From Planctomycetota bacterium (lineage in GTDB: Bacteria > Planctomycetota > Phycisphaerae > Phycisphaerales > UBA1924), in contig JACTNA010000014.1 in assembly GCA_014584315.1 (NCBI GenBank), positions 117,230 to 181,229 on the forward strand: a stretch of DNA of 64,000 nucleotides. The letters are read 5' to 3'. Below the pieces are notes generated by a model. It saw only the letters and a program-made list of their open reading frames with translations. It was not told where the DNA came from and searched no databases. Shown here in pieces: positions 57,598 to 64,000 of this stretch. Numbering within the stretch: position 1 is the first letter of the stretch; the number at the start of each line of letters is the position of its first letter. Position numbers and translations under genes: made by a program.

Positions 57598-57942
57598 TCA
57601 CGCCGCGGATCGGGCGCACCCGGACGCGCCCGAATCCGCGAACACGAACCACCGAACGCCGGGGTACCGCTTTTCGAGCAGGTCGAGCGTCCGGGCCAGG
57701 TGATCGGTGTCCGTCGCGGCCGGCGTGTGAACCGATCCGACCGCGCGGTCGATTTCGACCCTCCCCAGCGCGGACGCTCGCAGCCGAGACGCCGCCCGCG
57801 CGGGGCGGTCGTCCCCCCGTCGCCGGAGGTGGCCCGACCGGCACGCGTGGGTGCGCAGCCTGCCCTGCTCGCCGATCCACCACGCCTCGACCCGCCCGGC
57901 GTCCGTGCTGTGACCGATGTCGGTGTAGCGCAAGGGCTTCAT
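57598..57942 (-). CDS. Hypothetical protein
   Basis: 114 residues, not recognised. It starts MKPLRYTDIGHSTDAGRVE and contains an Arg-rich basic centre (RSGHLRRRGDDRPARAASRLRAS) with a likely helical C-terminus (ARTLDLLEKRYPGVRWFVFA). No signal peptide or membrane helix. The start codon is preceded 28 bases upstream by a perfect palindrome, cccacgcgtggg. Coding status is supported only by the plausible start and codon bias. Confidence 0.5.
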   Translation of the reverse strand: MKPLRYTDIGHSTDAGRVEAWWIGEQGRLRTHACRSGHLRRRGDDRPARAASRLRASALGRVEIDRAVGSVHTPAATDTDHLARTLDLLEKRYPGVRWFVFADSGASGCARSAA

Positions 57943-58308
57943 GGCTGCTCCTCCGAACGCGGCGTCGGTCCCACGCGTGGGTGTGAAGGCGCGTGGCCGC
58001 CGACGCCGTGCCACACTCCATCGACCTTGACGAGTGGGGGGGAGAGTCCGTGCCCGCGGTCTGTGCGATCGGCGCGGTCGGCGAGTGGCACAGGCCGTCC
58101 AGCCCTCCGGACCGCTCCACCCGTCGGCGTCCGCAGCCCTTGCCCGGGCCGCACGACCCGCACGGCCGACGCACCCCGCACGACCCGGCCAGCCGGCACA
58201 ACCGTCACAGGCCGGACCGGGCCGGGCGGAGGCGTGGCGGGCATCGTCGGTGGCGGATCGGCCTAGGATGTCGCCCCGGCCCCCGGAGGCCGGCCGACAA
58301 TCCGACGC
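57943..58308. other. 366-bp region with no confident gene before the tRNA
   Basis: It holds the palindrome cccacgcgtggg (57970-57981), several degenerate gcacgaccc units around 58150-58185, and a G7 tract. Several overlapping open frames occur but none has a recognisable domain. The tRNA promoter must be near the right end; no clear boxes were found. Confidence 0.5.
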
Positions 58309-58383
58309 GGGGGCGTAGCTCAGTTTTGGTAGAGCGCTTCCATGGCATGGAAGAGGTCGAGGGTTCGAGTCCCTTCGCCTCCA
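58309..58383 (+). tRNA. tRNA-Ala (anticodon GGC)
   Basis: Cloverleaf: acceptor ggggg-cg pairs with cgcctcc including the G3:U70 wobble that is the alanine identity element. The D arm is gctc...gagc, the anticodon stem cttcc/ggaag holds loop atGGCat, and the T arm is gaggg-ttcgagt-cccttc. Discriminator base A at 58383; no encoded CCA. Confidence 0.95.
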
Positions 58384-58394
58384 CTTCCCGCACC

Positions 58395-58420
58395 ACGCCG
58401 CGACCCTCGGGCCGCGGCGT
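58395..58420 (+). terminator. Hairpin after tRNA-Ala, possible terminator
   Basis: acgccgcg (58395-58402) and cgcggcgt (58413-58420) form a perfect 8-bp stem with a 10-base loop, 11 bases past the tRNA end. The following tgtcgttg is only weakly T-rich. Confidence 0.5.
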
Positions 58421-58577
58421 TGTCGTTGCGCCGGGCCGGCCCACCTCCGATTCGAGCACGGGCGATCGGACAACTTCGCCCGTCCGGTGACAGATCGCAG
58501 CGCGTCGCGCTGAGTCCTCCTGACCGGCCCGAGCGTCGGGCCGGAACGCACGGCGTTTCACGCCAGGAGGTGCGATC

Positions 58578-59549
58578 GTGGCACGCAAGTCCGGTTCACC
58601 GCTCGTGGTTCTCGCTCTGGCGGGCGCGGCCTGCCCCGTCCTGCTCGGGGGGCTGGCGCCGATGGCGCGCGCCCAGAACCTGTTCTTCACCTCCAACGGC
58701 TTCAACGGGAGCCAGGACGCCGTCTACACGACCGACCTCGACGGCCTCGGCCTGACGAACATCATGCCGTCGCCGATGGGAAGCTCCGGCGTGGCGGCCG
58801 ATGGCGGGCAGCGGCTGGTCTTCTGGAAGAACCATCTCGGAACCTACAAGAACGGGAAGTACACCTACGAGATCCACGTCGCCGACTTCTCGGGAGGCTC
58901 GCACGCCGTGATCGCGTCGTGGAGCGGCCCGAACAACAACTACGGCGTCGCCGTCGACCGCGTCAACCACCACGTCTACTGGACCGACCTGGCCGGCGTG
59001 CAACGCAGCAACTACGACGGCACCGGCGCGACCCAGGTGCTCGCCTCCTTCAACGCCGAGGACGTCGAAGTGGACGGCGCGGCCAACAAGGTCTTCTGGA
59101 CCGACAGTTGGGGCGGGTCGTCCGTCAGCATCTACGCCGCGAACCTCAACGGCTCCGGGCAGCAGACACTCGTCACGCTCCCCGGCAACACGGTCGTCTC
59201 CGGCCTCACCGTGGACCCCGGCACGCAGACGGTCTTCTGGTCGAACTACGTCGCGGGCACCATCTCCTCGGTCCCCTACGCCGGCGGCACGCCGAACACG
59301 ATCCTGAGCGGCCATCAATACGTCGCGGGCCTCGAGTTCGAGCCGGTCTCCAACCGCCTCTACTTCGTCAACAAGTCCACGGCCACGGTCTCGTGGATCC
59401 CGCCGGGCGGGGGCGCGGTGACCACCGTCTTCCTCGGCAGCGGGCAGACCCTCGGCGAAATGTGGGACGTCGCCGCCGTCGTCCCCGCCCCCGGCTCGCT
59501 CGCGCTGCTCGCCCTCTCCGGTCTCGTCGCCGCGCGCCGCCGCCGTTGA
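58578..59549 (+). CDS. Secreted YWTD-type beta-propeller protein with PEP-CTERM anchor
   Basis: 323 residues. Signal peptide 1-32 (ending MARAQ). The body has LDL-receptor class B-like repeats: VDRVNHHVYWTDLAGVQRSNYDG, VDGAANKVFWTDSW, VDPGTQTVFWSNYVAGTISS and FEPVSNRLYFVNKS. The C-terminus is PAPGSLALLALSGLVAARRRR, a PEP-CTERM-like sorting signal (Pro-x-Pro start, membrane helix, Arg cluster) for an exosortase that is not in the window. It should be secreted and anchored or released by the exosortase. The start has a nearby SD (caggagg) 5 bases upstream. Confidence 0.85.
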   Translation: MARKSGSPLVVLALAGAACPVLLGGLAPMARAQNLFFTSNGFNGSQDAVYTTDLDGLGLTNIMPSPMGSSGVAADGGQRLVFWKNHLGTYKNGKYTYEIHVADFSGGSHAVIASWSGPNNNYGVAVDRVNHHVYWTDLAGVQRSNYDGTGATQVLASFNAEDVEVDGAANKVFWTDSWGGSSVSIYAANLNGSGQQTLVTLPGNTVVSGLTVDPGTQTVFWSNYVAGTISSVPYAGGTPNTILSGHQYVAGLEFEPVSNRLYFVNKSTATVSWIPPGGGAVTTVFLGSGQTLGEMWDVAAVVPAPGSLALLALSGLVAARRRR

Positions 59550-59571
59550 CGAAGGAAGGAAGGTGCGAGCG

Positions 59572-59766
59572 ATGCGATCCGTGCTGGTCTTCGTGCTGCT
59601 CGCCGCCGCGCTCATCGTCCTCGCCGCCGTCGGCGTCGGCGTGATGATCGGCGTCGCCAACGGCCGCCCAAGCCCCGTCCTCATCGGCGTCTTTGCGCTG
59701 GACTCGCTCGCCGTGCTCGTGATCGCGTGGAAGCAGGCCACATGCCGCGGGAGCGCGCCGCGGTGA
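59572..59766 (+). CDS. Small membrane protein
   Basis: 64 residues, with two predicted transmembrane helices (about 4-24 and 33-50) and a short basic end. An SD-like ggaagg lies upstream. It follows the PEP-CTERM gene by 22 bp and is probably co-transcribed. No family is recognised. Confidence 0.6.
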   Translation: MRSVLVFVLLAAALIVLAAVGVGVMIGVANGRPSPVLIGVFALDSLAVLVIAWKQATCRGSAPR

Positions 59767-59789
59767 CCCGGCGCGGGCCTGCCCCGCGC

Positions 59790-62700
59790 CTACCTGCGCG
59801 GCTCCCGGGGGGTGCCCGCGCCCCGTGGGCCATCGCCGGCGATCTCGGCGGCGAGTTGCTCCTCCCAGCGGACGGCGTTCCCGCGCACGTACGAACGCAG
59901 GTGGTCCAGGTCCCAGACGGCGATGCGATCGTCCTCCCCGCCCGTCACGAGCGTGCGACCGTCGGGCGAGAGCGCAAGCCCGAAGACAAGCCGATCGTGG
60001 ACCGTGAACGAGGCGAGTTCGATCCCCGCGTGCGGGTCGTAGACGTTCAGCGACGGCCCGCGGCCGATGCCGTAGACGATGCGCCCGCTCGGGTCGAACA
60101 CGAGTTCGAACGGGTCGCGCGCCAGGCCTGAGATCGCGCGCAGCGGCGCGCCCGTCCGCGCGTCCCACAGCCGGATCGTCAGGTCGTCCGACCCCGTGGC
60201 GATCATCGCGCCGTCGGGGCTGAACTCGATCGTGCGAACCTCGCGCGGGTGCCCCTCCAGCCGGAAGAGCAACCGGCCCGTTCGCACGTCCCAGACGCAC
60301 GGCGCAGCGGCGGGCGTCGCCGCGCACGCCGCCAGCACGCCCCCCTCCGGGCTGAACGCCAGCGAGGGCACCCGGATCGACTCGATCCCGGTGAAGAGCC
60401 GTGGCTCCCAGGTGTCGGTGTCCCAGACGCACACGAACCCCCCGACCCCCGCCGCCGCGAGCCACCGCCCGTCCCCGCTCGCTTCCACGGCCCAGACCGC
60501 CGGCAAGCCCTCGAGCACCGTCCGTTCGAGCGCGCCCCCGGCCGAGTTCCAGGCGCGCACCGAGCCGTCCGTGCTCCCGCTGTAGAGCGTCGCTCCGTCG
60601 GGCGAGAAGCAGAGGTCGGTCACCAGCGAATCGTGCGCATCGATCTCGTGCGAGATCGTGCGCGCCACGGCGTCGTACACCGTGATCGTCCCGCTTTGTC
60701 CGCCCCACGCGCACGTCCGCCCGTCCGGCGACGCCGCCAGGCCCATGACGCCCCGCGGCGGCGCGGGCGCGGCGTGCAACCAGGGGCGATCGCTCAGTTC
60801 GTAGAGCGTCACGAACCCCAGGACGTCCCCGATCGCCAGCAGGCCGAGGTCCGTGCGCAGGTCGGCGGCGAGCGTTCGCTGCCCGTTGCCCCAGCGGCGC
60901 AGCAACTCGCCCGTCGTGGTGCGCCACAGGCACACCACGCCGTCCGTGCTCGAGGTGACCAGCCACGAGCCGTTCTCGCTGAATCGAAGGAACGAGACGC
61001 TCGCGTCATGGCCCTCGAGTTGACGCGGCGCGTCCGGCTGTGAAGCGCTCCAGACCAGCACGCTCCCGCCGTACGCCGCCGAGCACCACCGACCGTCCGC
61101 GCTGATGCACGGCTTCGTCAGCGGACTGAAGGCGTTGACGGCGGCGTCGATCCCCACGGGGGCGCCGCCGAAGGTCGCGTGGAGCGTGAGTTCATCCAGC
61201 GTGTCGATGCGCCAACCGCGCACCAGCGCACGCGGCGGCGCTACGCACACCGCCGCCACGATCCCCGATTCGTCAACCCCGACGTCGAACACGGCGTCCT
61301 CCGGACGGGCCAGCACGCCGCGCTCGCCCAGCGTGCCCCCGTCCAGCACGAGCAGCGCGCGATCGTCCCGGAACGCCACGACGCTCCTCCCGTCCCGCGT
61401 CAGGAACACCTGGCGCAGGGGCTGTCCCATGGCGACCGGCCCGGCGAGCGTCGCGCCCGTTCGCGCCTCGACGATCCGCAGTTCGCCCTCCGCGTGGACG
61501 ACCCGACGCGTGCCGTCGCGGGAGTACTGGAGCGAGGGCGGGATGCTCGTCGGGCGCGGCTCGAGCGGCGGCGACGAGCGAAGCCTGCTCCCCTCGCGCG
61601 ACCACTCGCCCGACGACCCGTCCAGCGCGCCCGCCCCGATCGTCGCGCCGTCCTCCGAGATCGCCATCCAGTCGATCCCGGCCCCGAGCCGCACCCGCAT
61701 CGCGCGCGGCACCCGGCTGTAGTACTCGATCAGCCCCCACGACACCCGACGCGTCGTCGCGTCGCCCTCGGCCCCGAAGTCCGCCCCGTGCGGGCGCACC
61801 CCCGCGAGCAACGCCTCGCGCCACAGGAGTTCCTCCGCCCGGTCGAGTTCGCCCGCCGCCGACATCAGGCGCGCCCGGTGGATCCGGCTGTCGCGCAGCG
61901 CGTCGAGCGCGGTGCGCCGCTCACGCTCCAGGTCGGACGCCAGCAGCGCCAGGCCCACCACCGCGCCCACGATCGTCAGCAGCACCACCGCCGCGGCCAG
62001 CGCGGCCGCCCGGTGCCGCAACGCCAGCCGACGCAGCACGTAGGCCGTGCTGTCGCGCCGCGCCGAGATCGGCAGCCCGGCCAGATAGTCCCCGATGTCC
62101 GCCGCCAGCGAGCCCGCGCTGCGGTACCGACGCTGCGGGTCCTTCGCCAGGCACGTGAGCACGATCGTCTCGGCGTCGCCCGGCAACCGACGGACCAACC
62201 GCGACGGGGGCACAGGCTCCGTCGCCGCCGCGTGCCGCGCGAGGTCCGCCAGCGAGCCGTCGCGCGGGTACGGATGCCGACCCGTGAGCGCGGCGTAGAG
62301 CATCACCCCCAGCGAATAGACGTCCGCCGCCGTGCCGATCGCCGCGCCGTCCCCGCCGAACTGCTCCGGCGCGGCGTACGCCGGCGTCCCCGCGAACTCG
62401 TGCGTCACCGTCGCCCCCGCGTGCAGCGCGATCGGCCGGGCCAGCCCGAAGTCCAGCACGCGCGGCACGCCGTCGCCGTCCACCAGCACGTTCGAGGGCT
62501 TCAGGTCGCGGTGGATCACGCCCGCCGAGTGCGCCGCCGCCACCCCGGAGGCGATCGCCAGGAAGAGCCGCAGGACCGCCTCGGTCCGCTCGCGCCCCGG
62601 CTCGGGCAGCCGCTCGCGCACGTACCGGTCGATCGGCGCCCCGTTCACGAACTCCATCGCGACGAACGGCCGACCGTCCGCCGACTCCCCCGACTCGAAC

Positions 62701-63110
62701 ACCGACACCACGTTCGGGTGCCGCAGCCGCGCCGCGATCTCGACCTCCCGCTCGAAACGCCGGCGCTGACGGTCCGACGCGAACGCGCCCGAGAGCAGCA
62801 TCTTCACCGCCGCGGGACGCTTCGTCGCCGACTGCACCGCCCGGTACACCACGCCCTGCCCGCCGCGGCTGATCTCCTCGAGCAGTTCGTACCCCGCCAC
62901 CGCGTGCGGGTCGATCGGCTCGCGCGGGCCGGGCGACGCCGTCGCCAGCGCGGACGCGGCACGCCCGAGGAACGCCTCGTTCTCCCGCGCCTCCTCGACG
63001 TACTCGCGGCACGCGGCGCACCGCGCGACGTGCGCCGCAACGCCCTCCGGCCCGCCGCCGCACAGCGCGAACCGTTCCAGCGACCCCGGCGAAGGGCAGG
63101 GCGTGCGCAC
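59790..63110 (-). CDS. Ser/Thr protein kinase with N-terminal zinc anti-sigma-like motif and WD40 repeats
   Basis: 1106 residues from a GTG that abuts the sigma-factor stop codon. The N-terminus has H27-x3-C31-x2-C34 (HVARCAAC), the zinc motif of ZAS anti-sigma domains. Kinase domain (about 73-330) has GGQGVVYRA, catalytic Lys103 in AVKM, HRDLKPSNVLVD, DFGLARP and APE (YAAPEQ). A single transmembrane helix (about 365-390, AAALAAAVVLLTIVGAVVGLAL) follows, then roughly a dozen WD40 blades (for example FSPDGATLYSGSTDGSVRAWN and FSPDGAMIATGSDDLTIRLWDAR) to the end. The propeller is probably extracytoplasmic. Such kinases are coupled to ECF sigma factors in planctomycetes. Confidence 0.9.
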   Translation of the reverse strand: MRTPCPSPGSLERFALCGGGPEGVAAHVARCAACREYVEEARENEAFLGRAASALATASPGPREPIDPHAVAGYELLEEISRGGQGVVYRAVQSATKRPAAVKMLLSGAFASDRQRRRFEREVEIAARLRHPNVVSVFESGESADGRPFVAMEFVNGAPIDRYVRERLPEPGRERTEAVLRLFLAIASGVAAAHSAGVIHRDLKPSNVLVDGDGVPRVLDFGLARPIALHAGATVTHEFAGTPAYAAPEQFGGDGAAIGTAADVYSLGVMLYAALTGRHPYPRDGSLADLARHAAATEPVPPSRLVRRLPGDAETIVLTCLAKDPQRRYRSAGSLAADIGDYLAGLPISARRDSTAYVLRRLALRHRAAALAAAVVLLTIVGAVVGLALLASDLERERRTALDALRDSRIHRARLMSAAGELDRAEELLWREALLAGVRPHGADFGAEGDATTRRVSWGLIEYYSRVPRAMRVRLGAGIDWMAISEDGATIGAGALDGSSGEWSREGSRLRSSPPLEPRPTSIPPSLQYSRDGTRRVVHAEGELRIVEARTGATLAGPVAMGQPLRQVFLTRDGRSVVAFRDDRALLVLDGGTLGERGVLARPEDAVFDVGVDESGIVAAVCVAPPRALVRGWRIDTLDELTLHATFGGAPVGIDAAVNAFSPLTKPCISADGRWCSAAYGGSVLVWSASQPDAPRQLEGHDASVSFLRFSENGSWLVTSSTDGVVCLWRTTTGELLRRWGNGQRTLAADLRTDLGLLAIGDVLGFVTLYELSDRPWLHAAPAPPRGVMGLAASPDGRTCAWGGQSGTITVYDAVARTISHEIDAHDSLVTDLCFSPDGATLYSGSTDGSVRAWNSAGGALERTVLEGLPAVWAVEASGDGRWLAAAGVGGFVCVWDTDTWEPRLFTGIESIRVPSLAFSPEGGVLAACAATPAAAPCVWDVRTGRLLFRLEGHPREVRTIEFSPDGAMIATGSDDLTIRLWDARTGAPLRAISGLARDPFELVFDPSGRIVYGIGRGPSLNVYDPHAGIELASFTVHDRLVFGLALSPDGRTLVTGGEDDRIAVWDLDHLRSYVRGNAVRWEEQLAAEIAGDGPRGAGTPREPRR

Positions 63111-63704
63111 TCACTCGCCCTCGTCGTAGGCGGCCGTCAACTCACGCACGATCTCACGCAGCCGCTTCGTCAGCCGGCTCTTCGCCAGGTACACCGCGTC
63201 CACCGAGATCCCGCACTCCGCCGCGGCCTCCTCCGCCGGCACGCCCCGGATCGCGAACAACTCGAACGCGCGCAGCGTGGACTCATTCGCCTGGCTCGTC
63301 GTGTGCAGGATCGTCATCGCCTCCGCGAAGATCGCCCGCTCGCGCTCCTCGGACCAGATGCGCGTCAGTTCCGGCTCGTCCGGCATCTCGCCCAGCATCG
63401 TGTCGCCGCCGACGCGCTGCGCCCCGCGCCCGCGACGCATCCCCGACGCCACGTTCCGCGCGATCCCGATCAGCCACGAACTGAGACGCCCGCGCTCGCG
63501 CTCGTACCGACCCTCGCGGTACGCCCGGGCGAACTCGACCAGCGCCTGCTGCGCGACCTCCGCGGCGTCGTCGTGCGAGAACCCGAGCCGCGACGCGAAC
63601 GCGATCAGCACGGGCCGATACCGCGCATCAAACCCCGACCACGCCTCGGCGTTGGCCGGATCGCGCAGCCCCTCGATCAGTCGTGTCGTCGTGCGTGTCA
63701 GCAT
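63111..63704 (-). CDS. ECF-type RNA polymerase sigma factor coupled to the downstream kinase
   Basis: 197 residues. Sigma region 2 is in FDARYRPVLIAFASRLGFSHDDAAEVAQQALVEFARAYREGRYERERGRLSSWLIGIARN. Sigma region 4 is in AFELFAIRGVPAEEAAAECGISVDAVYLAKSRLTKRLREIV. It is directly followed by the kinase gene (TGA of one next to GTG of the other). The kinase could control it by phosphorylation or through its zinc anti-sigma-like domain. The target regulon is unknown. Confidence 0.9.
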   Translation of the reverse strand: MLTRTTTRLIEGLRDPANAEAWSGFDARYRPVLIAFASRLGFSHDDAAEVAQQALVEFARAYREGRYERERGRLSSWLIGIARNVASGMRRGRGAQRVGGDTMLGEMPDEPELTRIWSEERERAIFAEAMTILHTTSQANESTLRAFELFAIRGVPAEEAAAECGISVDAVYLAKSRLTKRLREIVRELTAAYDEGE

Positions 63705-63873
63705 CCCGCGCCCCGCGGCCGTCGAACCGCGCCATCATACCGCCCGGAGCGACGAACGCAATGGAAATCCTTGGGCGGCCGCGCGACGACACCCCACCCG
63801 GATCACCACCCGTCGCGGCGGCGGTCGCGCATCGCGCCCGCGATCGGCGCGGGTCCGAGCGATCAGGCGCGAT

Positions 63874-64000
63874 CTACGGGCAGCCTCGGGCGTAGTCGTT
63901 CAGGAACGCGAGGAAGTCGATGGTGTTGACGACGCCGTCGTAGTCCCAGTCGGTGAAGATGCTGCGTTCGGCCCAGGCGTTGAGGTAGTCGAAGACGTCC
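63874..64000 (-). CDS. GC-type dockerin-like C-terminus of a secreted protein, 5' part off the right edge
   Basis: The 41 visible residues end ...VFDYLNAWAERSIFTDWDYDGVVNTIDFLAFLNDYARGCP. The calcium-loop pattern D-x-D-x-D-G-x-V-x-x-x-D (DWDYDGVVNTID) and the closing GCP match GC-type dockerin domains typical of Phycisphaerales secreted proteins. The rest of the gene is outside the window. Confidence 0.8.
   Translation of the reverse strand, partial: DVFDYLNAWAERSIFTDWDYDGVVNTIDFLAFLNDYARGCP

Noticed and set aside
57939..58490. Overlapping open frames on both strands before and across the tRNA
   Set aside because: Low-complexity Arg/Pro/Gly-rich translations without domains, one running through the tRNA; they are side effects of high GC content.

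Overview
The window is GC-rich and densely coded. It looks like a chromosome segment of a planctomycete, most likely of the Phycisphaerae/Phycisphaerales. The evidence is a PEP-CTERM-type C-terminal anchor of the 'PAPGSLALL...RRRR' kind (58578-59549), the tail of a GC-type dockerin protein at the right edge, an ECF sigma factor coupled to a giant Ser/Thr kinase with WD40 repeats, and several interspersed intergenic repeat families. No taxonomic marker gene (rRNA) is present, so this is inference.

Region 1 (1-23.6 kb) is part of a large exosortase-type exopolysaccharide locus. It holds an asparagine synthase-like amidotransferase (cut by the left edge), five sulfotransferases of at least three sequence types, an O-antigen-ligase/polymerase-type membrane protein, a flippase, four glycosyltransferases, three tandem left-handed beta-helix acetyltransferases, a formyltransferase, a PEP-CTERM-system polysaccharide deacetylase and a beta-propeller protein of unknown role. 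In the middle sit two tandem, exported homologues of animal-type GH56 hyaluronidase with the catalytic D-x-E preserved. Five sulfotransferases, one resembling heparan-sulfate sulfotransferases, beside hyaluronidase-like enzymes suggest a sulfated, glycosaminoglycan-like polymer and the means to trim it. This is the most interesting hypothesis in the window. A Fic AMP-transferase and a small basic protein are embedded in the cluster behind their own palindromic operator-like site.

Region 2 (23.6-36.6 kb) is mixed. It has an orphan ABC ATPase, a DciA-like DUF721 protein, a DUF202 protein, an SLC13 permease and a flotillin/NfeD pair. A three-gene signalling operon follows (HTH-receiver, HDOD-histidine kinase, degenerate receiver-GAF), then TsaB, an ArfB-like rescue factor and a secreted barrel-like protein.

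Region 3 (36.6-57.5 kb) is mostly housekeeping: HU, NadA, PilZ, a family 2 glycosyltransferase, TrpRS, a CPBP protease, TrpC, a TlpA-type thioredoxin, PPDK, PabB, UvrC without its C-terminal HhH domain, TruA, a sixth sulfotransferase, the CBS/cystathionine-lyase pair and SurE. An IS200-like RAYT pseudogene lies here between inverted repeats and REP-like hairpins.

Region 4 (57.5-64 kb) has a tRNA-Ala(GGC), a secreted YWTD-propeller PEP-CTERM protein, the ECF sigma/kinase pair and the dockerin tail.

Two genome-style traits run through the window. G or C homopolymers of 8-10 bases occur inside many open reading frames. Short-period repeat families sit between genes and in places have become part of gene ends or coding sequence.
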